Origin: Paramoeba atlantica
Lineage: Eukaryota > Discosea
DNA: 64,000 bases
Assembly (NCBI GenBank): GCA_977017575.1
Contig: CDRNVI010000036.1
Location: forward strand, 62,001-126,000
Reading direction: 5' to 3'
Both the position numbers and the translations under genes were made by a program. Shown piece after piece: positions 31,104 through 41,600 of this stretch. The notes below the pieces were generated by a model. The model ran no database searches and had not been told where the DNA came from. It was given only the letters and a program-made list of their open reading frames with translations. How positions within the stretch are numbered: position 1 is the stretch's first letter; each line of letters begins with the position of its first letter.

Positions 31104-31670
31104 ATGGATACCGAACTTCTAAGCTCTGAACTCTCCTCCCCTTTCGATACGTACTACGCACCGGAGGATAGCGATTTTCGCAGACGCGGAAGTTTTGCAC
31201 ACGACTCGGATACTCTCTACCCTCTACAAAATGTAGGTGGTATCCGGTTAGATAGCGCAGGCCTAGACCGCTTCGACAGGCAATCTCCCTTTTAGGCACT
31301 GATCATTTGCACCCAATACATTTAAAGACTGAGCCAGACTCCTCTCAGTATAGGAGGCACATTCGTTACCTACAGGAATCTGGGGTATTAATATCGACTA
31401 CAAAGGAGATGGTCCGAGGGTTCGGAAAGTACATAGCAGTACTTACGGATGGGACGTATTCGCGAGCACACACCATCCATTTTTCATCGAGGAACCTGCT
31501 TAGATCTCTATGTTGACATAGAGACGCATCGTGTTCGGCTGCGCTCAACAGAAAAATTTCGCATTCTTCCGGAGTATCAGAAGAACTAGAGAATGTTCTA
31601 AACCTGCTAAAGAAAAAGGGTATTGCCGTCCAAGCACGGTACGTAAATACAAACCTCGTTGTATCTTGTT
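31104..31670 (+). pseudogene. Unrecognised broken coding region
   Basis: Successive frames MDTELLSSELSSPFDTYYAP, RYLQESGVLISTTKEMVRGF and SEELENVLNLLKKKGIAVQA look protein-like, but stops and frame changes separate them. It lies between the recombinase fragment and another repeat end, so a retroelement Gag-like region is possible. I do not recognise a family. Confidence 0.25.
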
Positions 31671-31678
31671 GAAGTACC

Positions 31679-32120
31679 TTGTTGAATTATTTTTTTATTG
31701 TTGAAATATTTCCCCCATGTGCCCCTTCACCCCGCCCGGAAGAAGAAAACCGCCGTGCTGCTACCGCTTCCCTCATCGCCCCCCACCCCCCGCCGGCATC
31801 ATTACCGCTCTCTTGGCCACCCCTCGCGCCAGCCTCTTGGCCGCCCCTTCACCGCCCCTTGTGCCGCCCATGTGCTGCCCCGTGTGCCGCCGATGCGCTT
31901 CCCCTTGTGCCGCCCCCTGTGCCGCTTTTCTTGGAAAGGTCTACCCGGTACCAACAAAGCAAGGTACCAAACAACTAGGGTAACACTCTTTCCCGTGACG
32001 GAGTTGCCCGGTGTCAGAAAAACAAGACACCAAAGAACTAGGGCGAAATCCACACACACCAAATGGTCAAGGGCATCGCCTAATTAGGCGACGTTGGGGC
32101 CTAGCGAACCCCACCTACTT
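31679..32120. repeat. Retroelement end sequence, divergent third copy
   Basis: Has the same order as 36620-37240: CCC(C/A)CATGTGCCCC, a C-rich array, and then hairpins GGTACC-(10)-GGTACC and GGTGTC-(10)-GACACC. Each is followed by AAA.AACTAGGG, and the copy ends near GCGAACCCCACCTACTTGAG. It is diverged in sequence but conserved in layout. Confidence 0.5.
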
Positions 32121-32378
32121 GAGCTCCTTGGCGCGCGACCAACAATCTGTAGGCAAAGGTTGACAGCACCATTGTATTATTTATTGGCTTCCTCAACAGG
32201 AAGATAAAGTCAGGTGCGTATCTTCTGTGGTCGAGGGCCCATTGCCGTTACTTAGAAGTACTCATAATGAATGTAAAAACCATTCATCATAGTGGCAGTT
32301 AATAATTATTATAATAGAAATTATTAATAATTTCTATTATAAAAAAAATCCCAATTATTAATAATTATTAATACTGTC

Positions 32379-32433
32379 CCCCCCCGTTTAAGCGCACCTC
32401 GTTTTCCGTGAAAAGTGCGCTTAAACGGGGGGG
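32379..32433. repeat. Perfect 19-bp hairpin at a TACTGT-CCCC terminus
   Basis: The arms CCCCCCCGTTTAAGCGCAC and GTGCGCTTAAACGGGGGGG surround a 17-base loop. They are preceded by TACTGT and followed by TCTGAAT, the same layout as the left end of the MITE at 61808. The other end of this element was not found. Confidence 0.7.
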
Positions 32434-32966
32434 TCTGAATCAGTACGTAAAAAAAAATCTTCAATGGTACTTGAAAAGATCAAATTTGCGGCCGTATATG
32501 GGAAAAATGTATCTAACGGGAGGAAATTTCACTTTCTTTCGGACTGACACAATGTTCGGCAGGTGGACTAAGGAAGGGTGCGGCGAAAGACACGGAATTG
32601 TCCGATTGTGTGCATCAACCAAGGGTCACGAACACGTTAAAAACTTTATTGTAATACTTTTATGGCACTGGAAACGTAGTATACATGTAAATGGTTGATG
32701 GTTGCACTGAAAGTGTATATAAAGCGCTCCCTGGTACCATAGTGTCCGATTGAATTTTAATTTTTCACGCTCAGGGCATCGTTCAGAAGATCTTAATAAT
32801 TATTAATAATCGCTAATATTTTTTTAATAATAATCATTATTAAAGCCCAAATTTATCAATAATTCTGTCACTATGCCCAATACAAACATTTAATTCGATA
32901 GTCGAATCCTATATTCTACACTCCGTTTTCAAAGCATCTAGATAAGAAAATGAATATTACAAAAAA
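32434..32966. other. No gene seen
   Basis: A 96-residue plus-strand frame (32408-32698) shows no clear domain. The rest is AT-rich with TAATAATTATTAATAA stretches. Confidence 0.3.
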
Positions 32967-33030
32967 CGTCTCGCGTCATACTGTGCCATCCACAGGAGAG
33001 GTGCGCATCCGCGACGACAAAACACGAAAA

Positions 33031-33621
33031 CTATGCTTTAGAAATAAGAGTTTGCAAAAATCGAATAGTGCATTTATGCGCCATACCATCTATTCGTCCT
33101 CTAAGTTGCACGTTCCCTTCAACATCCAAAATGGTCATAGAGGAAGGTAAGTGTGTGAAGATAACTTCACCTTCGAAATTGTTAAAGCCAAGATCCATGC
33201 AGCGCAACTGCTTTGGCAAGAAACACAACTCTACAGAACCTGAAAACATATTTTCACGAAGAGATAAATCTTCAAGTTTTGACGGAAGAGACCGAAACGG
33301 CACTCGCCCGTCCAGATTATTCAGAATCCTTACCATTTCACAAAAAGGTCCTAAATCCAATGAAATAAGTGTGTCCGGGAGGTACTCCCATGATGGGGTA
33401 CCTGCAAGTCCGTGGCCCGACCAGATAATGTTCACAATTTCTCCTTTTTCGTTGCAATGTATGCCGACCCACTCCTCGATGGGGGTACTTTCATTCCAAT
33501 GTGGTAGTAGACCTGTCACATTCGCCGTGAAACGAACTAGATCGTATACAGGAGGAAGCCGAGTACCGCTTACTTTGTTGGATCCTTGGTAGGATACACT
33601 ATCGGCCGCCAAGATAAACAT
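33031..33621 (-). CDS. Secreted LRR protein of the EF-1alpha unit, copy 3
   Basis: Differs from the copy at 19248 by a handful of bases and keeps the frame open (MSHK becomes MAHK near the end, ILDVEG for VLDVEG). The same start problem applies: ATG at 33621, with an upstream hydrophobic stretch lacking an ATG. An open frame kept in two copies suggests that both are functional or very recent. Cap and LRR architecture are as in the other family members. Confidence 0.65.
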   Translation of the reverse strand: MFILAADSVSYQGSNKVSGTRLPPVYDLVRFTANVTGLLPHWNESTPIEEWVGIHCNEKGEIVNIIWSGHGLAGTPSWEYLPDTLISLDLGPFCEMVRILNNLDGRVPFRSLPSKLEDLSLRENMFSGSVELCFLPKQLRCMDLGFNNFEGEVIFTHLPSSMTILDVEGNVQLRGRIDGMAHKCTIRFLQTLISKA

Positions 33622-33963
33622 TGAAATAAGAAAACAAAACAATAAAATATGCAGTAAGGATATTTTCTCGCATATTTAACACCTTTGATAGTCGTACTAC
33701 GCAAATTATAAGAGAAAGAATTTCGGCCTAAAAAATATTTCAAGTTATAATTCTGACATGACAAAAATAAGTAATCATCTAAGTGATATTCTTTTACAAT
33801 GCGTACTTCATTTCCTTGACAAAAATTTGGAATAAAAAGTTTGGTTTCTTTCAGAAATAACTTTTCAATGTCTCTTGATTCTACAACTATCACAAAACTA
33901 ATCTTCCAAATAATAACGTGCTTCTTCGCCCATATTACCACTAACACAAGACACGAAAAAGAC

Positions 33964-35316
33964 TTACTTCTTTCCTTGCGCCTTCTGCGCCGCCTTTGTC
34001 ACCTTTCCGCCAGAGGGCTCTTTCTTCTGAACCTGCTTGATCACACCCACTGCCACCGTTTGTCGCATATCCCGGACAGCGAAACGGCCGAGGGGTGGGT
34101 ACTCCGTGAACGTCTCCACGCACATCGGCTTCTGCGGTGTCATTCGGACCATAGCCGCGTCACCGTTCTTCACGCTCTTCGGATTCTTTTCCAGCTCCTT
34201 ACCCGAGCGGCGATCGATCTTGGACTCCAATTCGGAGAACTTGCACGCAATGTGAGCCGTGTGGCAGTCCAGCACGGGAGCATAGCCTTGGGAGATCTGA
34301 CCCGGGTGATTGAGCACAATGACCTGAGCAACAAACGACTCGCATTCCTTCGGTGGGTCCTGTTTAGAGTTACCGCACACGTATCCTCGGCGAATATCCT
34401 TTACAGATACATTTTTCACGTTGAACCCAATGTTCATGCCTGGGGTAGCCTCCGGAAGTGCCTCGTGGTGCATTTCAATGGACTTCACCTCCGTGGTCAG
34501 GTTCGTCGGAGCAAACGTGACAACGTCACCTGGGCGTAGCACACCCGTCTCCACACGGCCTACCGGCACCGTACCAATGCCGCCGATCTTGTACACGTCC
34601 TGAAGAGGGAGACGCAGGGGTTTGTCGACGGGACGGACCGGGGCGTCAAGGTTGTCGAGCGCTTGAAGTAAAGTTGGCCCTTTGTACCACGACATGTTGG
34701 CGGACTGTTCAATCATGTTGTCGCCCATCCACCCGGAAATAGGCACGAACTGTACCTTATCCACGTTGTATCCGACTTTCTTGAGGTACATGGATACTTC
34801 CTTCTTGATCTCATCAAAGCGGCTCTGGGAGTAGTTCACTGACTTGTCATCCATCTTGTTCACAGCTACAATCATTTGCTTTACACCCAGCGTGAATGCG
34901 AGGAGGGCGTGCTCGCGTGTTTGGCCATCACCGCTGATGCCAGCTTCGAACTCACCCGTACCGGAAGCGATGACGAGAATAGCGGCATCGGCCTGGGAAG
35001 TTCCCGTAATCATGTTTTTAATGAAGTCACGATGTCCAGGGGCGTCAATGATCGTGAAAACGCATTTCGGGGATTCGAATTTCCACAAAGCAATATCGAT
35101 CGTAATACCACGTTCGCGTTCCGCCTTAAGCTTGTCCAGAACCCAGGCGTACTTAAATGATGCTTTACCCATTTCTGCTGCTTCTTTTTCAAACTTCTCA
35201 ATCGTTCGCTTGTCGATACCGCCGCATTTGTAGATGAGGTGGCCTGTGGCAGTAGACTTTCCTGCGTCGACGTGACCGATGACAACCAGGTTAATGTGAA
35301 TCTTTTCTTTACCCAT
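33964..35316 (-). CDS. EF1A: Translation elongation factor 1-alpha, copy 3
   Basis: 450 residues, the same protein as copies 1 and 2. At least one base differs silently (GTCGATGATCG versus GTCAATGATCG near 35047). The 5' flank continues into a full 375-bp repeat without the Tc1-like insertion seen in copy 2, so this unit shows the likely original order: LRR gene, EF-1alpha, repeat, retroelement end. Confidence 0.97.
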   Translation of the reverse strand: MGKEKIHINLVVIGHVDAGKSTATGHLIYKCGGIDKRTIEKFEKEAAEMGKASFKYAWVLDKLKAERERGITIDIALWKFESPKCVFTIIDAPGHRDFIKNMITGTSQADAAILVIASGTGEFEAGISGDGQTREHALLAFTLGVKQMIVAVNKMDDKSVNYSQSRFDEIKKEVSMYLKKVGYNVDKVQFVPISGWMGDNMIEQSANMSWYKGPTLLQALDNLDAPVRPVDKPLRLPLQDVYKIGGIGTVPVGRVETGVLRPGDVVTFAPTNLTTEVKSIEMHHEALPEATPGMNIGFNVKNVSVKDIRRGYVCGNSKQDPPKECESFVAQVIVLNHPGQISQGYAPVLDCHTAHIACKFSELESKIDRRSGKELEKNPKSVKNGDAAMVRMTPQKPMCVETFTEYPPLGRFAVRDMRQTVAVGVIKQVQKKEPSGGKVTKAAQKAQGKK

Positions 35317-35521
35317 TTTGTAAAAGAAAGTATCTATGTAAGCAGGTTCTTTGAATTTGAAGCTAACAATGGTAATGCGTGTTGTAATAGGACTACGAAA
35401 GGTATCGCGCGTACCGTCCCTTAACCTGCTAGGTGATTTATCTGTTTTATTTAAATGATGAGGATAAGTGACGTAATATCTATACCTGCGTTCAGAAGTA
35501 ATAAAACTAATCCATAGAGAT

Positions 35522-35905
35522 CTACATGTAGGTCAATCTATTTTGATTCATTCAGCAACGTACATTTAGTGACCAGAAAAGTGATTTTATTTCGATTCTC
35601 TAAATCTCTAAATCTCTTTATTCGAAAAATGATTCTTTTAAATTACTGAAAGGTTTTCTGTTGAGATCTATGTGCGATCTTTTAAGATCCATCAAATTAT
35701 CGTGCACAAATTCGCTTGGTCCCCGCCTGGGAGTACACCATTGTCTGTGCAGCGAGGCTCATAGTCTCCGTGCCCCTCGGGGTATAACCGCCGTAGACGG
35801 TAACGTGTTGGATGCCCATATGCTCCGTATCCTTCGAGACACACTTGCCGCTGCTTTTACATTTATACCTCAGAATGATGGGCCGAAGGTAGGGACAAAT
35901 ATTTA
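35522..35905. repeat. 375-bp repeat family, full copy (R4) with hairpin core
   Basis: Nearly identical to R3. The hairpin near 35770 reads TGCCC-CTCG-GGGTA, so pairing is kept as G-U. The downstream hairpin ACCG...CGGT is unchanged. Confidence 0.8.
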
Positions 35906-37330
35906 ACGAAAAATAATTTTTTTTCGAAATTGATCAGAAAGATTTTTGGAACGTTTGAAGTCATGTTCAGCGTCTCTGAGCGCATAATTTTATTAATTTT
36001 TTTAGTAACATGGCATACCAATTCACTCTATCGAAACATTTCCCATCGGTAGATCACCCAGAAAGGTAACATTCTGGTGGACAGTGCAATATGGCAGCGT
36101 AAGGAGACGCTCTTGTGGGCGTTTGAACGCCCCTAACGACTACTTGGGACTGGTCAGTGACTTTTTTTTCCCATGTTCTGACTTTTTGTTTGTGACAGAC
36201 TCCTCCTAGTTATCTGTCGCACACTGATCGGCCTAGTTATCTGTCACACCCCTACCTCCCTAGTTATCTGTCATCTTTCCGCGAAAAATAGTGACAGATA
36301 AGTAGGGGGGGTACAGTATTTGAATCTTTTTTGAAAAAAATCAATTTTTCATCAAATATTTATCCCTACCGTCCACTAAACTTTATAAGCGTATGACAAA
36401 TAAAAATGAAAATCGTTCCCAGTTTTTGAAAATGACTTTCAAATTCACTGATTCGTCGAACGGAACAACATACGAATTCCTGGACATTGAATACAACCAT
36501 GCACAGCGCACGTATAATCTCACTGAAAAATTTCTAAACAAGATTCCAATAAAAAATCTCTTTCCACGTGCTTGAAACCACTATCGCATGATTAATTTAT
36601 GCGAGTACTGTATCTTGTTGTTTATTTTTTAAAACTATTTCCCACATGTGCCCCGTCACCCCTACCGGACGGAGACCCCCTCTTTAGCCGCCCATTTTGC
36701 CGCCGCGGACGCCGCCTTTTGCCCCCGCCGACGCCCCCCTGTACTCCTTACTATTGCCCCCTCCGACGCCCCTTGCGTTGCGCCCTCCGCCGCCCCTTGC
36801 GCTACGCCCTCCGCCGCCCTCTGCGCTGCGCCCTCCGCCGCTCTTTCACTGCCCTCCTCACCGTCATCTTTCACCGCCCATTGGCCGCCGCGTTGCACTC
36901 CTGTTCGCCCCCGTCGCCGTCCCCTTCGCCGCCCCATTTGCCCCGCTGCGCCCTCCCCGCCACCGCCCCATACTCCCCTCAAATGACAGTACCCCGTGCC
37001 AAAAAAAGGCACTAAATAACTAGGGTAGCTGTCATTTTGACAGCGCGGAATGGCACCGCCCGGTACCGAACGTAACGAGGTACTAAGTAACTAGGGTAGA
37101 TGCCATTCAGGATAATCTTTGGAGCGTGTTGTGTTTTTAATCCACCCTAAAAAGTTGGAATGGTTTTCTTGGGTCAAGGGGCGCCTTATTGCATTACCTA
37201 AGGTGTAGGGGCATAGTGCACCCCACCTCCCTAGCTAACAATATTAATTAGCTATTTGTTTTTTTTTGCCACACTTCTATTGGGCAATTAAGTATACACG
37301 ACGGTAAGCCACGCGTCTCAAAAAGAACCA
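35906..37330. repeat. Retroelement end sequence, second copy
   Basis: Matches 23766-24940. It has about 270 bases (36505-36770) that the first copy lacks, including CCCACATGTGCCCCGTCACC. The GC-rich array is at 36655-36985. It carries the same GTTATCTGTC modules and hairpins. Confidence 0.6.
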
Positions 37331-37403
37331 AAAATGCCGCAGTGCGTGCACTGTCAAATCTCGACATGGTTACTTCAAGTCCAAACCATTAGATTTAAAC
37401 ATA
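37331..37403 (+). mobile_element. DIRS-like RNase H fragment, 5' edge only
   Basis: Identical to 24941-25013, then cut at a TA by the element starting at 37404. The intact sequence at 25013 shows the empty site. Confidence 0.55.
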
Positions 37404-38045
37404 CAGGGGTGGGCGCCTTCAGAGTGGGGGGGCCTAAAATTCGTAAAACTTGACCAATTTTGGAAAGCAATAGCCGATTCGAGAGCTCTTAATATTTCCA
37501 GTGTAATGGTAGCATCCGTTGCCTGGTTTTAGACATTCGAGATAAATGACAGAAAAACAAAGAAATTATTTTTGCCCGAAGATGCAATTTTTCATTTTTT
37601 TTGCGCCGTTAATGCCTCAAAAACGTGTACGATCGCGAATATCACGGTTTCCCTTCCAGAGAGATCTTCTTCACCACCTGGGAAGGTAAAGCCGTCGCAT
37701 CGCATGCTTCTCGTGGACCATTATTTTCGTACTGGGTCCTACAATGCTACAGCACGCAACTTTGAAGTAGCGGAGATCTCCTCTCTTGTATCGAGAGTGC
37801 ACACAAGGCACTTCAAACCGATCTCAAAAGTACTTGCGAGAGGACTATAAAGAGTGTCTCCAAGCGCTTTCTTCGTTATTGAGAAAAAAGGAGGAAGTTG
37901 TGGGTACTGAATTCTTTTTTGTAGAAAATAGACTTTTTGGCTTAAAAGTCGCTCGAGTGAAAAGGACCTCGGATTCGGAACGATTGGGTCGAAAAACGGT
38001 ATTATACCAAATATTTCCAAAATCGGACAAAATACAAGACCTGTA
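37404..38045 (+). mobile_element. Tc1/mariner-like element, one end and HTH-like frame
   Basis: The left end CAGGGGTGGGCGCC followed by GGGGGGGCCTAAAATTCGTA matches the terminus of the MITE at 6096. A frame at 37572-37850 includes RMLLVDHYFRTGSYNATARN FEVAE, like the helix-turn-helix start of a Tc1/mariner transposase. No catalytic domain follows and no matching right end was seen, so the copy is truncated. Confidence 0.5.
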
Positions 38046-38067
38046 GGGGGGCGGGGTAAAAGAGGCT

Positions 38068-38462
38068 GAACGTGTAGGTCAATCTATTTTGAATCATGTA
38101 GCAACATACATTTAGAGACCAGAAGTGTTTTTATTTCAAATCGAATTCTTCGAAAAATGATTCTTTTAATTTAAAAGAAGTGATTTAAAAGAAGTGATTT
38201 AATTTTTTAATCACTTAAAAGTTTTCTGTCGAGATCTATGTGCGATCTTTTAAGGTCCATCAAATTATCATGCACAAATTCGCTTGGTCCCCGCCTGGGA
38301 GTACACCTTTGTCTGTGTAGCGAGGCTCATTGTCTCCGTACCCTTCGGGGTATAACCGCCGTAGACGGTTTCGTGCTAGGAGACCCCTATGCTCCGTATC
38401 CTTCGGGACACGCTTACCGCTGCTTTTACATTTATACCTCAGAATCATCAGCCGAAGCGTGT
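38068..38462. repeat. 375-bp repeat family, diverged full copy (R5)
   Basis: Shares both the AT-rich half (with an extra AAAAGAAGTGATTTA duplication) and the hairpin half, including TACCC-TTCG-GGGTA near 38340. It is not next to an EF-1alpha gene, which shows that the repeat is a mobile or dispersed unit in its own right. Confidence 0.75.
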
Positions 38463-38601
38463 GTTCCGGGTCAGCAAGATGAGGACAGAATCAAAAAAAA
38501 GGGTGCGGGTAAGTTATGAACCGAGAGAGATGATGAGTTGCTCATTGAGAAATGCAAAATACATGAAGTCATCGATCATGGAGCACAAGTACGCTGCACA
38601 C

Positions 38602-41600
38602 TCACCAAGGTAGGTCCTGCACTGACGTGGGAAAAAGCGCTACTGATCTTCTTGGCCCTTTTTGATCTGAGTGTTGAGTGACATCTTCGCTATCTGCATC
38701 GTATCGCTTCTGGTTACCGGCAGATCGTTTCCTTTTCGAACCTATTTGACGACAATATACACCTTTGCTGTAGCCATCCCCATTTTTTTGTTGACGCAAA
38801 TCTCTCCCTGAGTAACATTGAACGTTCATCATTGCTTCAATAAGAATATCAGTCACTTCCTGAGTGCGGGATAGCAGTGACGATAATGGGCGCCTACATC
38901 TTGCGTTCATCATCTGATCGATCGAATGCCTTATTTTTTTAATCTCTATAACGGCTTCAGGATCTTGAAAACGAAGCTGTATCGCCTGACCTGCCAAAAG
39001 AATTCGGTCTGTGGTAAAAGAAAAATCGTTTGGACCAAGGAGAAGAGCGGGAAGAAGTTCCATTACACATGCCGTACGCAACTTAGTTGAGCCTTTTGAG
39101 TTTGTAGCCGAACAGAAACTCACTGGAATCAAACCCCGGTGCAAGGCTTGTTCTTGAAGATCTCGTGTGCTACATAAACTAGAAGCTTCAAAGGAACATT
39201 TCGTATGAGCATGTGCAGTACGAATGCGCAACTTACCTTCTGAGGGGGAATAAAGTGTAAAAGGAAGGGAGGCGCTTAGTGCAGAATGTAGCCGAAGTGT
39301 GGTCTCCCGGCTAGGATGGGGTAATTTCTGGATCAGCATTTCCCTAGAGAGAGCGCCCAACTCGTGACCTATCGGTTTTCGATATCCAGTTTCACTTTCC
39401 TCGTTTACTATGCTGGTTTGTTGCAGTTGGATGGCAAGTTTAACTATTTCGTTCAGCACTCGTGGTTGTACCATATAACGTGCTGCCCACATCGACGGTG
39501 ATTCGGGCCCGTCAACTTCTAGCGCACCAAACGCCGAAGCTACGGCAATGAGAGCCCAGAAATCACTTGATGTCTCCTGAGACAATTCGTATTTCATGAT
39601 CATGGCTTGTTTCTTATCGGGAGATTCGACGCTAAGATTAGTAAACGGAGATGTGGTAGAAAGGGCAGCTGCCAGAAATGTCCCAACAAGCTCCATTCGA
39701 AATATTTGACTAACTAGTATCAGTTTCGCATTTCGAGGATGCGTGCTATATTTCGCTATATGCCTCCCAATAATGGTTAATCCCTTGTGGTCTTCTGTAA
39801 TTGCTCCAAGGCGAAAAAGACAGGACATGCCACTTTGAATGCGAGTTTTTTCTGGGGGATCTATCGCTTGAGATAATATTTCTACGGGATCGCCTAGTTG
39901 CAAACTCAACACTTGCATACAGAGCTCTTCCATAGAAATTCTCTGAATTTCAGGTTTCATGTACTCGGGCATTGAAAGTTTATGTTCCCAGGAACTGTAT
40001 AGTCTATATACAATACCGGATTGTACTCTGCCTGCACGCCCGGAACGCTGTGTCGCATTAGTGCGAGATATTGTCGAAAGTCCAAGAGTCTGTAGGTCTG
40101 CCTTAATATCGTAGTTTGTCGCATTTATAAAGCCTGAATCAATGACATGAACAATGTCAGGAATTGTAATACTTGTTTCGGCAATGTTTGTAGCTAAGAC
40201 AACTTTTCGTTTGTTTGACGGAGGTAAATCGTAAACCAGTCTCTGTTCATTCAGAGGTACAACACCATGTAATATGTGAATACACAGCGCATCACATAAG
40301 CGGTGCTGAAGTTCTTTCTTTACAGCTCGAATTTCAGACATTCCCGGAAGGAAAACCAGAACCGCTCCCAACGGAAGCTCGGCATGCAAACGATGTATGT
40401 GCAATACGGTTCTTACAATTAATAGAACGTCAACTTCTTTGTCTTCCTGTTTGTGACGCTCGCTTATATATAAAGCATCGCAGTGAGGTAATTTGTGTTC
40501 ATTAACTAAGCACTGAAAATCAGGCAATTTATGAGGTTCGCATCCTGAATGACTTGCATCATCAACTGATTCTTGCGAATCTTTCTCTTCATAAGGTTCT
40601 TCCGCCCCATCTAATATTTTTGATACTACAGCCCGTTTCTGTTGTCTTTCTTTTCGGCGAATCGCACCCCAATTTTTATGAGTCAACGCCTCCATTTTCG
40701 CATATTCGGCGAAACGAGTTTCACTTAAAACTTCTTCCAAGTAATGTATCTGAACGGGAAAACGTTGATTCTGTATTAAATCGTAGGACCCAACGCAAAG
40801 TTCGGGAATCTGTGCAAAATATTTATCGAATTTCTCAATATCTACAGTTGCACTCATTAGAATTAGTTTGAACTGAGGGCGTGGCACACTTTCTTTTGGA
40901 TCACTAGTGGTAAAGCTTTGCAGATACAATTTGCGCAGCAGTAACAAAATAAAGTCTGTTTCTACAAATCTTTCGTGGATTTCGTCAATAATAAGATGCG
41001 TAACGCCAGCTAAGGAGGGGCTCGATACCATCATGTTCAGAAAAATACCAGTTGTCATGTATATCAAGGTGTCTGTCGGACGCGTACTGTGATCGAAACG
41101 AACAACGTGCCCTACATCCGCTGATTCAACAGCTCTTTCACTTGTCACACGATCTGCCAAGGAAACGGCAGCAATTCTCCGAGGCTGTGTACACACTATA
41201 CGAGCAATATTCTGTCTTTCCGGAAGCGTTGAAATATATTCGAGAAGAATCTGGGGCACCTGCGTACTTTTACCGCATCCTGTGGATCCTCGCAGCAATA
41301 ACACATCAAATTTGTTTACTGCTTCAATAATGGCATTCGCATGACTACGTATTGGTAATGATGCGGACCCGATGTTAGAGGAAAGGATCTGACGTACCTT
41401 TGGAATAGGACCATTCCAGCAGGAAAATTCTACGTAAGGTGCAACCCGATGTGTCGGCAAATTCGATGTGAAGGCTTCCGGATACGAATTAGTGATACTA
41501 TTTATTTTTTCTTCAATACGAATTCGATACTGTTTTAACTCAGAAGAGTCAAGATTTACTGTTCCGAGCTCCAGACCTTCCGCCGGGTGTGTAGATGCCA

